A stretch of 64,000 nt of DNA, taken from Incurvaria masculella. Taxonomy: Eukaryota; Arthropoda; Insecta; Lepidoptera; Incurvariidae. Below the pieces are notes generated by a model that searched no databases, had not been told where the DNA came from, and saw only the letters and a program-made list of their open reading frames with translations. The stretch covers positions 11,284,001-11,348,000 of the forward strand of contig OX335655.1 of the NCBI GenBank assembly GCA_946894095.1. Reading direction: 5' to 3'. Both the position numbers and the translations under genes were made by a program. This document shows positions 12,401 to 21,612 of the stretch, one piece after another (positions within the stretch are counted from its first letter, which is position 1; every line of letters begins with the position of its first letter).

Positions 12401-13927
12401 GTCGGCGACGCAGGCGTCGGGGTCGAAGTGCTCCCCGTCGCCGCCACCTCCGCCGCTGCGCACCATCTGCGTGATGGCCAGGTTGAGGCAGACCCGCATC
12501 GTGTACGCGTTGCACACGCCAAGCAGACCCATGATGCCCAGCACATACCGCTGAGGAATTATGAATACTGAAGGGCGGAAAATTAACCGTGTCAGTCATC
12601 ATTCGAAAGGAGAGGTTCCTGCGTTGCTGGGTCAGTGGCATTACGATATTGTGGGGGAGACAATGAATACAATTATGGTTGATGCATGTTGATTATTTTA
12701 CTCATTGTTGACCATATGTTGTGTGTGTAATAATTGTAATCGCTCGATTGTTAACTGGCTGTTGTTAAGTTATCTTGTATCTACATAATTTATCGACTAC
12801 ATGCTAGAATGGATTGGTCTTACAATATTATACAAAAAATTATGTTTTAAATCCAGTGTATGTAGGCTGTAATTACTAAGAATGTTCTTTGCATGCTATA
12901 TTTCAATCATCAGGTGAGTTTCCCTGCTACCTATATTGCTAGAATATTAAAACATTCTTTTGAATTCACCGTTTTTTAAGTGTAACTAAAGAGAATCCAC
13001 CGTTGAAGATCTGTATACAGAAATCGGAAAAGTTGAAGAAATACATTCGAAGTTCAAAGAACTATTCAAAGGCAGACTGAACATAACAGATATTGCTCTT
13101 TTTTATTGTTTTTATGGACTTCGACTCTTTAAAAATACAAAAAACGAGGAGGAAATCAATGTTAAGGTGGCTTAACCCGCTCATCTCCCCATACAAAAGG
13201 GGAAAGAAGATCACGCCTATATTTCTTGTTAGAGATCCAAAATTTTGCTCAAAATAGCTTTATTTGATCGAACTAGATGTCTGATGACCATTGGTATTGT
13301 AAAATTGTGTTTGGTTTCTAAGTTATGAGGTCCGAAAGTTCGGATTTTTCGCGCGTTTTATACAATAACTTTGGAGGTGGATTACGCAATGATAAAGTAA
13401 GAACATCTTAAAAAAATTAGTCATCAGACATAGCTTATTTAATAAAGATTTATAATCTATTTGGTTTTTGTTACATTTTTGACTATAGCGGTCGTGGTTT
13501 ACTTTTAGCTATAAGTCGTTTTGAAATTATAATTTTCGTAAACCTTACCAAATCATACACTATGCTCATTGTCTTTTTTGTGGGCAGGTTGCATCTTCCT
13601 CATCACGGAGCCTGTCTTATTATTAGGAACAGAGAAGGTCCCAGAGCGCAACAGCACGGTTTTGTACCGTGCCCGCAAATGAGTTGAGGCCGCCGGGTTG
13701 GGCCACCTTAATAGGGAATCTCGGCGAGGGGGGGGGGGCTTTTGCGAAGTACGGTCTCTCTCCAACCCTGCTCGCTGTTTTAATACCTAAGCTGGCTGAG
13801 ATGCCCACGGTAAATGATATCCCCAATCGTATAACCTCACGGTTGGACATAAGGGGCTCTATATGATGAAACAATGTGATGAATTGAACTTACACTTGGA
13901 TACTGTGAGTCTCCATCCCGTCAACAT
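3497..13927 (-). CDS. gene A: SLC17-type anion/phosphate cotransporter (MFS), 8 coding exons
   Basis: Exons (minus strand): 13927-13894, 12567-12359, 9180-8944, 6907-6698, 6307-6140, 5591-5375, 4403-4165, 3712-3497. All have GT donors and AG acceptors. Together they give 1530 nt, a 509-residue protein, which is normal for SLC17. The start, CACCATG at 13927, opens a peptide beginning MLTGWRLTVSK whose phase-1 donor fits exon 2. Membrane helix 1 lies in exon 2. A first external loop with an N-S-T glycosylation sequon follows, then family motifs: FDWSESTQGLILSGFYYGY, the RWVPPAERSR loop, GHDWGYYTMVTDLPKYMTDV and the NGTSTISGIITPYVIG region. The C-terminus is VQQWWDDVERHGYPDGW plus a charged cytosolic tail. 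It should be a 12-helix membrane transporter moving organic or inorganic anions with Na+ or H+. The substrate cannot be read from sequence, and 'phosphate' is only the family label. Confidence 0.88.
4483..4627. mobile_element. small MITE in intron 6 of gene A, PIF/Harbinger-like ends
   Basis: The ends are inverted repeats: GGGTGCATGCATGATCTCTGG at the left and CCAGAGATTGTGCACTCCACCC at the right. TTA lies outside the right end and GTA outside the left, roughly fitting the TWA targets of PIF/Harbinger elements. The 145-bp body has no coding capacity. A second copy lies at 56467-56588 in gene C. Confidence 0.55.
5642..5880 (+). mobile_element. decayed tRNA-derived SINE with a second inverted head
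   Basis: The left part (5642-5797) matches the SINE best seen at 21297-21612: a B-box-like GGTTCAATCC, the 'cttgctttctcttttcgagttc' zone, and 'aaaagatggtcgaagaggcaatg'. At 5815-5880 the complement of the SINE head recurs (GGTTGAATCCCC on the minus strand), so two heads face each other. It lies in intron 5 of gene A. Confidence 0.6.
6861..7425 (-). repeat. decayed tandem array derived from the exon-4 acceptor region of gene A
   Basis: Seven related units start near 6861, 6953, 7046, 7137, 7205, 7280 and 7345, each about 65-93 bp. The first unit is the 5' end of exon 4 with its acceptor and the adjoining intron. The others repeat its landmarks: 'cagaactgtcatcaagccc', 'ggtccctgtgaagcaat', 'cttaatcggagctcga' and a closing 'ctccagtgggata'. 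Later units are diverged and partly deleted. The array appears to have grown by duplication of an exon-intron junction and has decayed since. Confidence 0.7.
8590..8890 (-). mobile_element. tRNA-derived SINE, minus orientation, intron 3 of gene A
   Basis: Read on the minus strand it begins with a tRNA-like head ending in GGTTCAAATCCC (B box), then 'tgcaccacttctttctc', 'ggtaccatcgcattgga' in variant form and 'aaaagatggtcgaagcggcaat'. The order matches the copy at 21297-21612. Confidence 0.7.
9810..9965 (+). mobile_element. 5'-truncated RTE-like LINE tail
   Basis: The frame reads GGWDDDIKCVGRKQRFRIAE and then an R..W....EAY segment before TGA. It matches the end of RTE-type retrotransposon proteins (R.P.RW.DDI ... 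W...A..R..W). A TGAC/TGAT-rich tail follows. A near relative lies in the opposite orientation at 19105-19330. This copy is in intron 2 of gene A. Confidence 0.65.
9966..11605. other. intron 2 of gene A, no recognised element
   Basis: AT-rich intronic DNA. Only short open frames are present, and none resembles a protein I know. Confidence 0.5.
11606..11870 (+). mobile_element. 5'-truncated copy of the 51-54 kb LINE (3' end only)
   Basis: The stretch 'ttttgagaacgaaccg...ctcatttctctgccgcaccgccaggatatggaactgtc' and the following 3' untranslated part match 54179-54430 of the full LINE with point changes and small indels. Only the last codons and the 3' UTR remain. It lies in intron 2 of gene A. 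Confidence 0.75.
11890..12210 (-). mobile_element. tRNA-derived SINE, minus orientation, intron 2 of gene A
   Basis: It contains the complements of the SINE landmarks: 'cccaatgcgattgtacc', 'gcattcatgacgaaatgcactta', 'gaaagaaagtg' variants, and a decayed B box. It belongs to the same family as 21297-21612. Confidence 0.65.
13162..13711. mobile_element. 550-bp MITE flanked by TTAA, copy 1 (intron 1 of gene A)
   Basis: The ends are TTAAGGTGGCTTAACCCG and the complement of TTAAGGTGGCCCAACCCG, so there are terminal inverted repeats with TTAA at both edges. The body has no transposase frame. A 545-bp copy lies at 20484-21028 in the opposite orientation and aligns throughout. TTAA targets suggest a piggyBac-type mover, although the tip bases (GG) are not classical piggyBac. 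Confidence 0.8.
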
Positions 13928-14151
13928 GGTGTTCTGCTGACCCCGGCTGGGCACCCAAAGTTGGCACCAACTGAAAAAAAAACAAGTAAGTTAAATAACT
14001 AATTTAAAACCCCTTTACGTAGCTGTCGTAGTTCACAATGCGATTACACCTTTTTAACGACCCTACAAAATTTAAATGAACGACCAATTCGTTACGGCGG
14101 CATATCGCAACTCGACATTATCGTCACGTAATTATTCGCATATTTAAATAC

Positions 14152-14420
14152 CTTTTCAGCGCGCTCGTTTGAACGTAAAGGTATGTTTCGAGCACGTGCA
14201 GGACGGCGGCGGCGGGCGGCGAGCGTGCTCAGGCTGTGGTCGCGCGCGCAGCACTGCCGTCACCGTGTGCCTGGGCACGCACGGGATAAGGACAACCGTC
14301 CACCGGCATTAGCATGCTGTGCGCGGCGTGCTCGCGCACCCGAACACCGGAAACGTTCGACGTGTCGAATTTCGATTCAGACGTTTTTACCGAACATTTT
14401 TTCCGGTTTGCTCGTACCGT
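14152..14420 (-). promoter_or_regulatory. possible promoter / first non-coding exon of gene A
   Basis: This is a strikingly GC- and CpG-rich block just upstream of the gene A start. The coding exon 1 segment is preceded by a good acceptor (TTTTTTTTCAG, AG at 13972-13971), so an upstream non-coding exon is expected. A plausible donor, AAAAG/GTATTT, lies at 14152/14151. The transcription start itself is not identifiable. Confidence 0.35.
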
Positions 14421-14756
14421 GTCCCTAGTATTATCATTTCACCAAATGAAAATTCCGATTCGCTCGCCAATCGGCCACAAAGCCAAGCCCGTGCTTTTTC
14501 TTAGTTTTCTTTTCGCGGTCTTTCTTTTCGCTATTTTGCTCGAGGGTCTTAGCGCGACGGTTAGCAGAATATAACTTTGGTTATCAAATCTTTTCAAATG
14601 GGAGTTACATAGATTGAAACAAACCAACAAACAAACTCTTCAAATAAACTCAGAAAATAAGTGTAGATTTTACAACGATATCAGTGGAAGCCGAGGGCAA
14701 AGGCGCTTAGGCTTAGTTTTAAATCGAAGTGGGTCGTTGAGGTGCTGCATTCCTAT

Positions 14757-14938
14757 TGCTGGAGTTCCGTTATCAGGAATCAGGAATTCTGAGGCTATAA
14801 AACTGCTTTTATAGCGATTTTCAAAGCGATTTTATCAACGGAAAACCTCGATTAATTGCACAACTATGCTCCGGAATATTTTAGTCAAGATAATCGCTTT
14901 AAAAAGGATTCCTGATTCCTTATTACGGAATTCCTGAA
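14757..14938. mobile_element. small inverted-repeat element (MITE-like)
   Basis: About 30 bp at the left (GGAGTTCCGTTATCAGGAAT and on) is the imperfect complement of the right end (GGAATTCCGTAATAAGGAAT read on the minus strand). Inside, 'ttatagcgattttc' and 'aatcgcttt' also pair. There is no coding capacity and the family is not recognised. Confidence 0.5.
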
Positions 14939-15107
14939 ATAAGCTTGCTGATGTTGAATCATGGATCATGCAAATGGACTTCTAGCTCAGCTGCAGGCTG
15001 CAGGCTCATTAAAGTGCATAATTGCAGCGATACTTCTAAACCGGTTTGAGCACTTTCTTCCGTCGGGTGCAGTAGAAGTTAGCAGTCGCACGTTCAAACA
15101 TCGATCA

Positions 15108-15232
15108 CTTGATATATATACCGTACACTCGGTGTAGAGTGTACATACATCAAGTTATATATGTACACTCTATAAGTATATACAGATACGAAATATACAG
15201 TGTTGTACACACTGTATATGTACCGCCTATGA
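15108..15232. repeat. palindromic TGTACAC/TATA-rich repeat
   Basis: The words GTACACTC, GAGTGTAC, TGTACAC and their complements recur several times, interleaved with TATATA runs, so the segment can fold in several ways. It is probably a simple-repeat derivative. Confidence 0.5.
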
Positions 15233-15628
15233 GAGTCGACGATTCGCAAAATCAAGTTACTATTTATTTGCGACTTGTGGGCGCGTAGGCATCAGAAAAA
15301 CTCTCATCATTTATCTAAAGATTTTGTGGTTTCTAAAACATCAGTCACCTGTGTCTGGAAGCTTTTTATTCGAAAAATATTTCATTAATTAATACAAGAC
15401 AGAGGAAGTCTGATTTTTATTTTGCCTTTATTTTCCAATAAACTATAAACACAGGTATAGATTAACCGATCTTTATCGGCATAATTATTTCAAGTGTTTT
15501 TCATTATGCGTTTGGCTGGCTTTTTTGGGTTTATAATTTTGGTTTTATTATGACAAAAATATGTCAAACTCAAAAATCTACTCAGGCATAAAGTCGTTGT
15601 TAAATCTCGATATTTTTATACCTTTTCA

Positions 15629-15918
15629 GGGTTCCGTACCCAAAGAGTGAAAACGGAACCCTATTACTAAGCCTCCGCTGTCCGTCCGTCCGTCCGTCCG
15701 TCCGTCCGTCTGTCCGTCTGTCACAGGGCTGTATCTCAGTAACCGTAACAGGTAGACAGCTGAAATTTTCACAGAGTGCCGCTATAACAACAAATAGGTA
15801 AGATTAAAAAATAATTAAAATTAAAGGGGGCTCCCATACAAAAAACGTGATTTTTATGTTTTTTTTTTCTACGATGGTACGGAACCCTTCGTGTGCGAGT
15901 CCGACTCGCAAACTAGCC
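15629..15918 (+). mobile_element. (TCCG)n-cored non-autonomous repeat, copy 1
   Basis: The order is GGGTTCCGTACC, 'aaaacggaaccctattactaagcctccgctg', a (TCCG)n run, 'cacagggctgtatctcagtaaccgtaacag', an AT part, GGTACGGAACCC, then the hairpin 'gtgcgagtccgactcgca'. The tail after the hairpin is lost compared with the copy at 23170. Confidence 0.75.
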
Positions 15919-16299
15919 AAAAATGTTATATCGGCTCCTACTTGCTTTTGTTATTATTTTTGTCAAATAACTGTGTACATTTTGTACTGCAAAACATAAG
16001 ATTTTTTTTTAAAAACACCTGTTTTTAAGAAAAGAAGAAAACCACTTAAGATTACGAATGTAATGTAGTCGCCAGCCTGTTATCTTAATACGGGGAATAC
16101 CATTTGCCAATTGCATATCTTTAGCTATCGTTCGCTTTTAACATTGCGAGGAAAACCAAAGCTTTTTAGCAATAATTTTGTGCAAATACATGAGCCGTTG
16201 GATACCATGAGACTGTATACCGGTGCTCGAGAGCAAAAATTCAAATTCAGATTAAAAAAACAAAAAAATAGGTGGGTATATTAATTCTAAGGTTTTTTG

Positions 16300-16560
16300 A
16301 GTTGAATGGAATCTGACATCTTTGGATAACACCACATGCCATACCATGATCACGGATACAGTAAAATGGATGGAAAGACACAGTTCCATCTAATCCGGTG
16401 GTATCAACACGGGTCACCTTTACATGGGTTCCGAACCATTGTATGGGCAACGAAATGCACTTATATAACTCAGAAAGAGAAAGAAAGTGGTGCATGAGAA
16501 TTTGAACCATAACCTCTCCCATGAAAGACCAGTCCTCCAGCCCTTACAATAGGAGCTGTA
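16300..16560 (-). mobile_element. tRNA-derived SINE, minus orientation
   Basis: The complements of the family landmarks are present: 'gaaatgcacttatataactcagaaagagaaagaaagtggtgcatga', then a B-box-like 'tttgaaccataacctc'. The 3' part is diverged. Confidence 0.6.
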
Positions 16561-17282
16561 CAATTTAAATTTTTTTGAAACGTGCAAAATATATACGATA
16601 GTTTTATTCTAATTGTTCCTACATCTTGTTAAAGAATATGATTCTGCACAACAGGATATTGGTTCCATAATAAGAGATAGACATACTTTTGAAATGAAAA
16701 GTACAGCATTATAGATAATATGAATTAGAAGGCACCCGTGATATTTTTCTTTCAATTCATAAGTTCGTATCACACATAAATATTCTCTTGACAATGTCAC
16801 CTACATCGCCTTACATACAACCTTATATGTGAACTGGATATTAGCACATGTTGAAATATTATCTCACTTACACATCTTGGATAACTACTTTGTGTAAACC
16901 TGTGATTGGCGTTACTCATAAGCTTTCACTAAAATGTATTTGATTATTCTAAACTTGAAATTAATACATGCAATGTTTTTAAATATTACTTTTGAATATC
17001 CTACAATATACATAATCTGTTTGAAAAATGTTACGGCTTTTCACGCGGCTTTTTTCGAGCTAGTCGTCTGCCTAGTCGTAGAATATCTCTACCTGCCTCG
17101 TGAAAAGCCGTAACATTTTTGAAACATGTCTAACGACCGCGGTAACCTCAAAAGTATCATAATATACATAATCTGTCCTGATATTAGGCAAAACCCATAA
17201 TCTCGGTTAAAATGCACATTAACTTCTCGGTTCTCTATAGAAAGTCTTCGACGCAAGAGACCAATTGGAGTTATAAACCCCT

Positions 17283-18434
17283 GGGTTCCATCGTAACTAA
17301 CTCGCCAGGTGAATAGTACGCGAACAAGCAAGAGTGAATAAGTCTCACGTTTAGTTGCATTTCCTACCATACCAACCGGTACATTTCAGTTCACTTAAGG
17401 CCCTGGTACTAGCCAAATCGCAAAGTTAGACGAGGCACCCCAAGTTAAGGCGCTAGGACTAGCCAACTACTCGCGCCATACAAATGCACTTTTTAACAAA
17501 TGTAATAATATGTAGTGAAACGCTTCAGCAAATCCAAATAGAACTCCAGACTGATAATGGATTGTTAATATTTTTTTATTCCATCATTTATTTAAATAAT
17601 AATAAAAATAAAAAAGTTGATTTTTCTCATTACAAATCTGAAAGTAATTCGATTTCATATGCATAAACAAAAAATTCCATTTGCTTTTAGATTTCTACAT
17701 TTAGTCAAAAAAGTTCGGAAATGGACAAACGTTTCCGCAATGTATTTTGTATAGAAAAAGGAAACATACATTAACGAAAATAATTCGATTCCTAGACAAG
17801 GAATCATATATTGTAAGAATGACACTTATAATCGTCAGACTTAGTTAGTTAACTTGGGGTGCCTTGTCTAACTTTGCGATTTGGCTAGTACCAGGCCCTT
17901 AACTAACTAAGTCTGACGATTATAAGTGTCATTCTTACAATATATGATTCCTTGTCTAGGAATCAACCTATTTTCGTTAATGTATGTTTCCTTTTTCTAT
18001 ACAAAATACATTGCGGAAACGGTGTCCATTTCCGAACTTTTTTGACTAAATGTAGAAATCTAAAAGCAAATGGATTTTTTTGTTTATTCATATATGCTGT
18101 TTTGGCTTATATCTAGAAATCGAATTACTTTCAGATTTCTAATGAGAAAAATCAACTTTTTTATTTTTATTATTATTAAAATAAATGATGGAATAAAAAA
18201 ATATTAACAATCCATTATCAGTCTGGAGTTCTATTTGGATTTGCTGAAGCGTTTCAGTACATATTATTACATTTGTTAAAAAGTGCATTTGTATGGCGCG
18301 AGTAGTTGGCTAGTCCTAGCGCCTTAACCGAATGACACGTCGTTTGTCGAACTGAAATTAAACGTTAAATTTAATCACTCTCTTGCCTGTTCACCTGCTA
18401 TTGAACCGGCGAGTTATCTTACCGAGGTAACCCC
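17283..18434. mobile_element. MITE split by the TTAA fold-back element
   Basis: The left piece (17283-17394) begins GGGTTCCATCGTAACTAACT; the right piece (18328-18434) ends with the complement of GGTTACCTCGGTAAGATAAC. Both contain 'actcgcc...ggtgaa', 'aagcaagag' and 'tttcagttc' words in inverted order. The uninterrupted relative at 22238-22414 has the same ends. The fold-back at 17395-18327 therefore landed inside an older MITE. Confidence 0.6.
17395..18327. mobile_element. modular TTAA-delimited fold-back element
   Basis: TTAA occurs at 17395, 17445, 17849, 17899 and 18324 and divides the element into A (46 bp), B (about 400), A' (46, inverted A) and B' (about 421, inverted B). A and A' differ at about two or three positions. 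B and B' are near-perfect complements apart from short indels. The outer tips read TTAAGGCCCTGG and, on the other side, the complement of TTAAGGCGCTAGG. There is no coding capacity. Confidence 0.75.
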
Positions 18435-19104
18435 CCAGATAAGGTCATAATATTCTTTGCCAGGTTTCGTATAATTTGTCAGGCGACGCCCAATGCCGCA
18501 ACTGGTAGGTTGCAAGCACTAATAGCTCTAAGAAACCAGATCTAACTGGATTTCACGTTAGAACAGTCCGCAAAAAGTAGAACCTTGACGGCAGCCGTTG
18601 CCCTTGTGTCTGTTGCCGAGTCACTCTCTCTCATCTGCACCTGTTGAATGCTTGTTTTTTTTAACTAATGTATATATAGCCGTCGGTGTTCTATTTATAT
18701 CTGCTTCTGATTTTTTTATTTTGTTTCACATTTCTTCTGTTGATTTTGTAATTAAATGACATTTATTTATTTTTCTAATAACGACCGCACGACATTGCAC
18801 TATTGTATCTCAAACCGACTTTTAGGCTTTGAGGCATTGCTTTTAGGCATTTTTCCGATGATTCCACGTTAACGCTTAGAATTCACGTTATTTAGATTAA
18901 TATGAGGGGGTGGCAGTAGCGGGTATTAGCCATCCATGTCAGATTGCATAAAAAAATAGACTTAATTGTCTTGTTAAGTGAATTGGTAAGCATATTTTAT
19001 AAATTCGATTTTATAAATATATAATAAGTAAATAATCTAATTTAAGTGAGTAAATGTTTTTAGTGCCAGTGTTTGTAAACCATACGATTATTTAATATTA
19101 CTAT
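18435..19104. other. intergenic; SINE tail fragment at 18928-18957
   Basis: The only recognisable piece is 'gggtattagccatccatgtcagattgcataaaaaaata', the 3' end of the SINE family. The rest shows no gene. Confidence 0.45.
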
Positions 19105-19330
19105 TGCTTGAAAGTCAGTCAGTCAGCGTGTTTGCGTCCGCTGCTGGACATACGTCTCTCCAAATTTTCTCCAGTCCTCCCGGCCTTCAGCGGTACGGAA
19201 CCACTGCTTTCCGCCGAAGCACTTGATGTCGTCCTCACCTGGCGGGCGGTCTTCCCACACTTCGTTTTCCTGTCCTGTCCTTGCTTGAAAGTAAGTACGC
19301 TATTACAAGTTCTTGCCGATCGCGCCCGCA
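19105..19330 (-). mobile_element. 5'-truncated RTE-like LINE tail, minus orientation
   Basis: On the minus strand the frame encodes KRSVGRPPAR and, after a one-base slip, a DDIK..GGKQWFR segment and the terminal 'W..FGETY' part ending before TGAC repeats. It is the same family as 9810-9965 and is broken by a frameshift near 19240. Confidence 0.65.
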
Positions 19331-19521
19331 CTGTGCAATGTTTACATCAACAATTTCGAACCCTTTTCGACCCACATTTATCGCGGAGACCAAAAATAGC
19401 AGCATTCCAAATTTAAATATTTGGATCCGTATTCGATAGCCCAGGTGGAACAGAATCCAATACAAGCGCACCTATTTTAGGCACTCAATGAATTGACCAG
19501 GGACCTTCTAAACAAGCGAAA

Positions 19522-19836
19522 ACTTTTAATTTGGAACAGATATTTTTTAAGGTGCTTATGATGGGAAAAATGGGAATTTGGAGGAGAAAACGGATAAAAT
19601 CCCAAACTTGCGTATTACGCTGATTTCGTTCGATCCCATAGTATTTTGTTTACTAGAATTGCGATATGTATGTATATTCTTTTAAATTTGGAACAGATAT
19701 TGTTTAAGCTGCTTGTGAAGGGAAAAATGGGAAAATGGAGGGGAAAAAGGATGAAATCCCAAATGTTCGTATTACGCTGGTTTCGTTCGATAACATAGTA
19801 TTTTTTTTACTAGAAATGGGGTATGTATATTCAACT
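19522..19836. repeat. tandem duplication, two units of about 157 bp
   Basis: Unit 1 (from about 19522) and unit 2 (from about 19679) share 'ttttaatttggaacagatatt', 'gggaaaaatgggaa', 'aatcccaaa..tgcgtattacgctg.tttcgttcgat' and 'catagtatttt.tttactaga'. They differ by scattered substitutions. There is no coding sign. Confidence 0.75.
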
Positions 19837-20483
19837 CAAAGAAATAACTCTATAAAAATAACTATCGTACTTTATGAACTGCAAGGCTGGCCCCGAACAC
19901 CCGAACCAGGAATACCCTAATTTCGCCACCTACTGTGAACCCATATTTGGAGGTTCTCCTGCAGTCCTTTCTCCCGTAATCAATGCCTTCTAGTAAGTGG
20001 CACTAAAACAGTGTTCAAGACTTTACCTGTTTGCATTGATTTACCGCATTTCGTGCGTTGCGGACTGCAAATATTAAACATTTAATCATATTGCCGTCGT
20101 CACCAAAATCGTATTTGGCATCAAATACATTCCTTCCAGAACATACCTTGGGAATAGCGACGTCCTTGCTTAGTGCGAAAAAGAATATTTACTTTCTTTA
20201 CTTGTGTGTTTTTGGTGGGATAAAAGAATTGCAGCAAATTAAAGCTTGAATCGCTCGCGATTCTACGAATCGAAAAGCTCAGCAAACTTTCCGTTGAATG
20301 TTGAATTAATCGAGCTAATAATATATCGCACGAAAAGTTTGGGATAATATGTTGCTAATGGTAGTCAAGCAGGTCGTATGGACGTTACAGATACACCTAG
20401 TGAGTAAGGAAAGAGGGCAGTGAAGACCGAAACCCATTCGGAAGTATAGAACTGATGTTATCGAGTTCCGACTGCACAGGACT

Positions 20484-21028
20484 TTAAGGTGGCCCGACCC
20501 GGCGGGACTAACTCGTTCGCGGGCACTCTACAAAACCGTGCTGTTGCACTCTGGGACCTTCTCTGTTTCAAAGAAAAAGACAGACTCCGTGATGAGAAAG
20601 ATGCAACATGTCGACAAAAAAGATAATGTGCATAGTGTATGATTTGGTAAGATTTACGAAAATTTTGATTTTAAAACGACTTATAGCTAAAAGTAAACCA
20701 CGACCGCTGTAGTAAAAAATCTTACAAAAACCAAATCGATTATAAATCGTGATTAAATAAGCTATGTCTGATGACTAATCTTTTTAAGATTTTTTTACTT
20801 CATCATTGCGTAATAAACCACCAAAGTTATTGTATAAAACGCGCGAAAAATTCGAACTTTCGGACCTTATAACTTAGAAACCCAATTTTACAATGCTAAC
20901 GGTCATCAGACATCTAGTTCAATCAAATAAAGCTGTTTTGAGCAAAATTTGGGATCTGTGATAAGAAATATGGGCGTGATCTTCTTTCCCCATTTGTATG
21001 AGGAATTGAGCGGGTTGGGCCACCTTAA
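20484..21028. mobile_element. 545-bp TTAA-flanked MITE, copy 2
   Basis: Inverted relative to 13162-13711. It starts TTAAGGTGGCCCGACCCGGC and ends GGTTGGGCCACCTTAA. Shared inner words include 'cgttattgtataaaacgcgcgaaaaattc' in variant form and 'gtctgatgac'. Confidence 0.8.
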
Positions 21029-21296
21029 GAGGAAAATTCAGCTTTGCGTGTCCCGAATTCGTAAGCGACCTTACTACCATCAGTGCGTCACTACAATCAT
21101 CCTTTAAAAAACAAATTTCAAAAACTTTATCTGCAAAGTTATGTGATGCCCCACTCTCTAAAACGCCCTAATACACACTTCGTACAGCCCCTTCGAGCAC
21201 ACTCACCCACCAACATACACACCCTCTCACACCCCACACACTAGTAAACACACTTACAATATATCAATTCTGCAACTTTTTAGGTAATACTGTAGT

Positions 21297-21612
21297 ATAG
21301 CGACTCGTAGCCTAGTGGCACGGGGACTGGACTAGCGTATCAGAGGTCTGGGTTCAATTCCGACATGCACCACTGTCTTTATCTTTCCGAGTTCGATAAG
21401 TGCATTTCGTCACGAATGCGAGCTGCTCCATTGTTTGGAATCCATGTAAAACTGTAGGTTCCCTTCCCCTACTAGGTGGTACCCCTACGGGCTTAAACCC
21501 GCCCAGGTCGGTGCCATCGCATTGGATGAAAAGATGGTCGAAGCGGCAATGACAAATTTCCGTGTTTTCCATGTGTGGTATTAGCCATCCATGTCTTGTC
21601 GCATAAAAAAAC
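21297..21612 (+). mobile_element. tRNA-derived SINE, best copy of the family
   Basis: The head carries an A box, TAGCCTAGTGG (21308-21318), and a B box, GGTTCAATTCC (21351-21361), with the spacing of an RNA polymerase III internal promoter. A unique body follows, with 'ccatcgcattggatgaaaagatggtcgaagcggcaatg'. The 3' end is 'gtggtattagccatccatgtcttgtcgcataaaaaaa'. It does not code for protein and would depend on a LINE partner. Confidence 0.8.

Noticed and set aside
14183..14574. plus-strand frames in the CpG-rich block
   Set aside because: Arg/Ala-rich composition follows from GC content. Several frames are open at once and none has a domain.
15660..15722. CRISPR-like or satellite array
   Set aside because: The TCCG run is a microsatellite inside a dispersed element; there are no spacers or repeats of CRISPR type.
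21301..21370. possible tRNA gene (good A and B boxes)
   Set aside because: There is no cloverleaf with paired acceptor stem, and the same head occurs at several places followed by the same non-tRNA body, so it is a SINE head.
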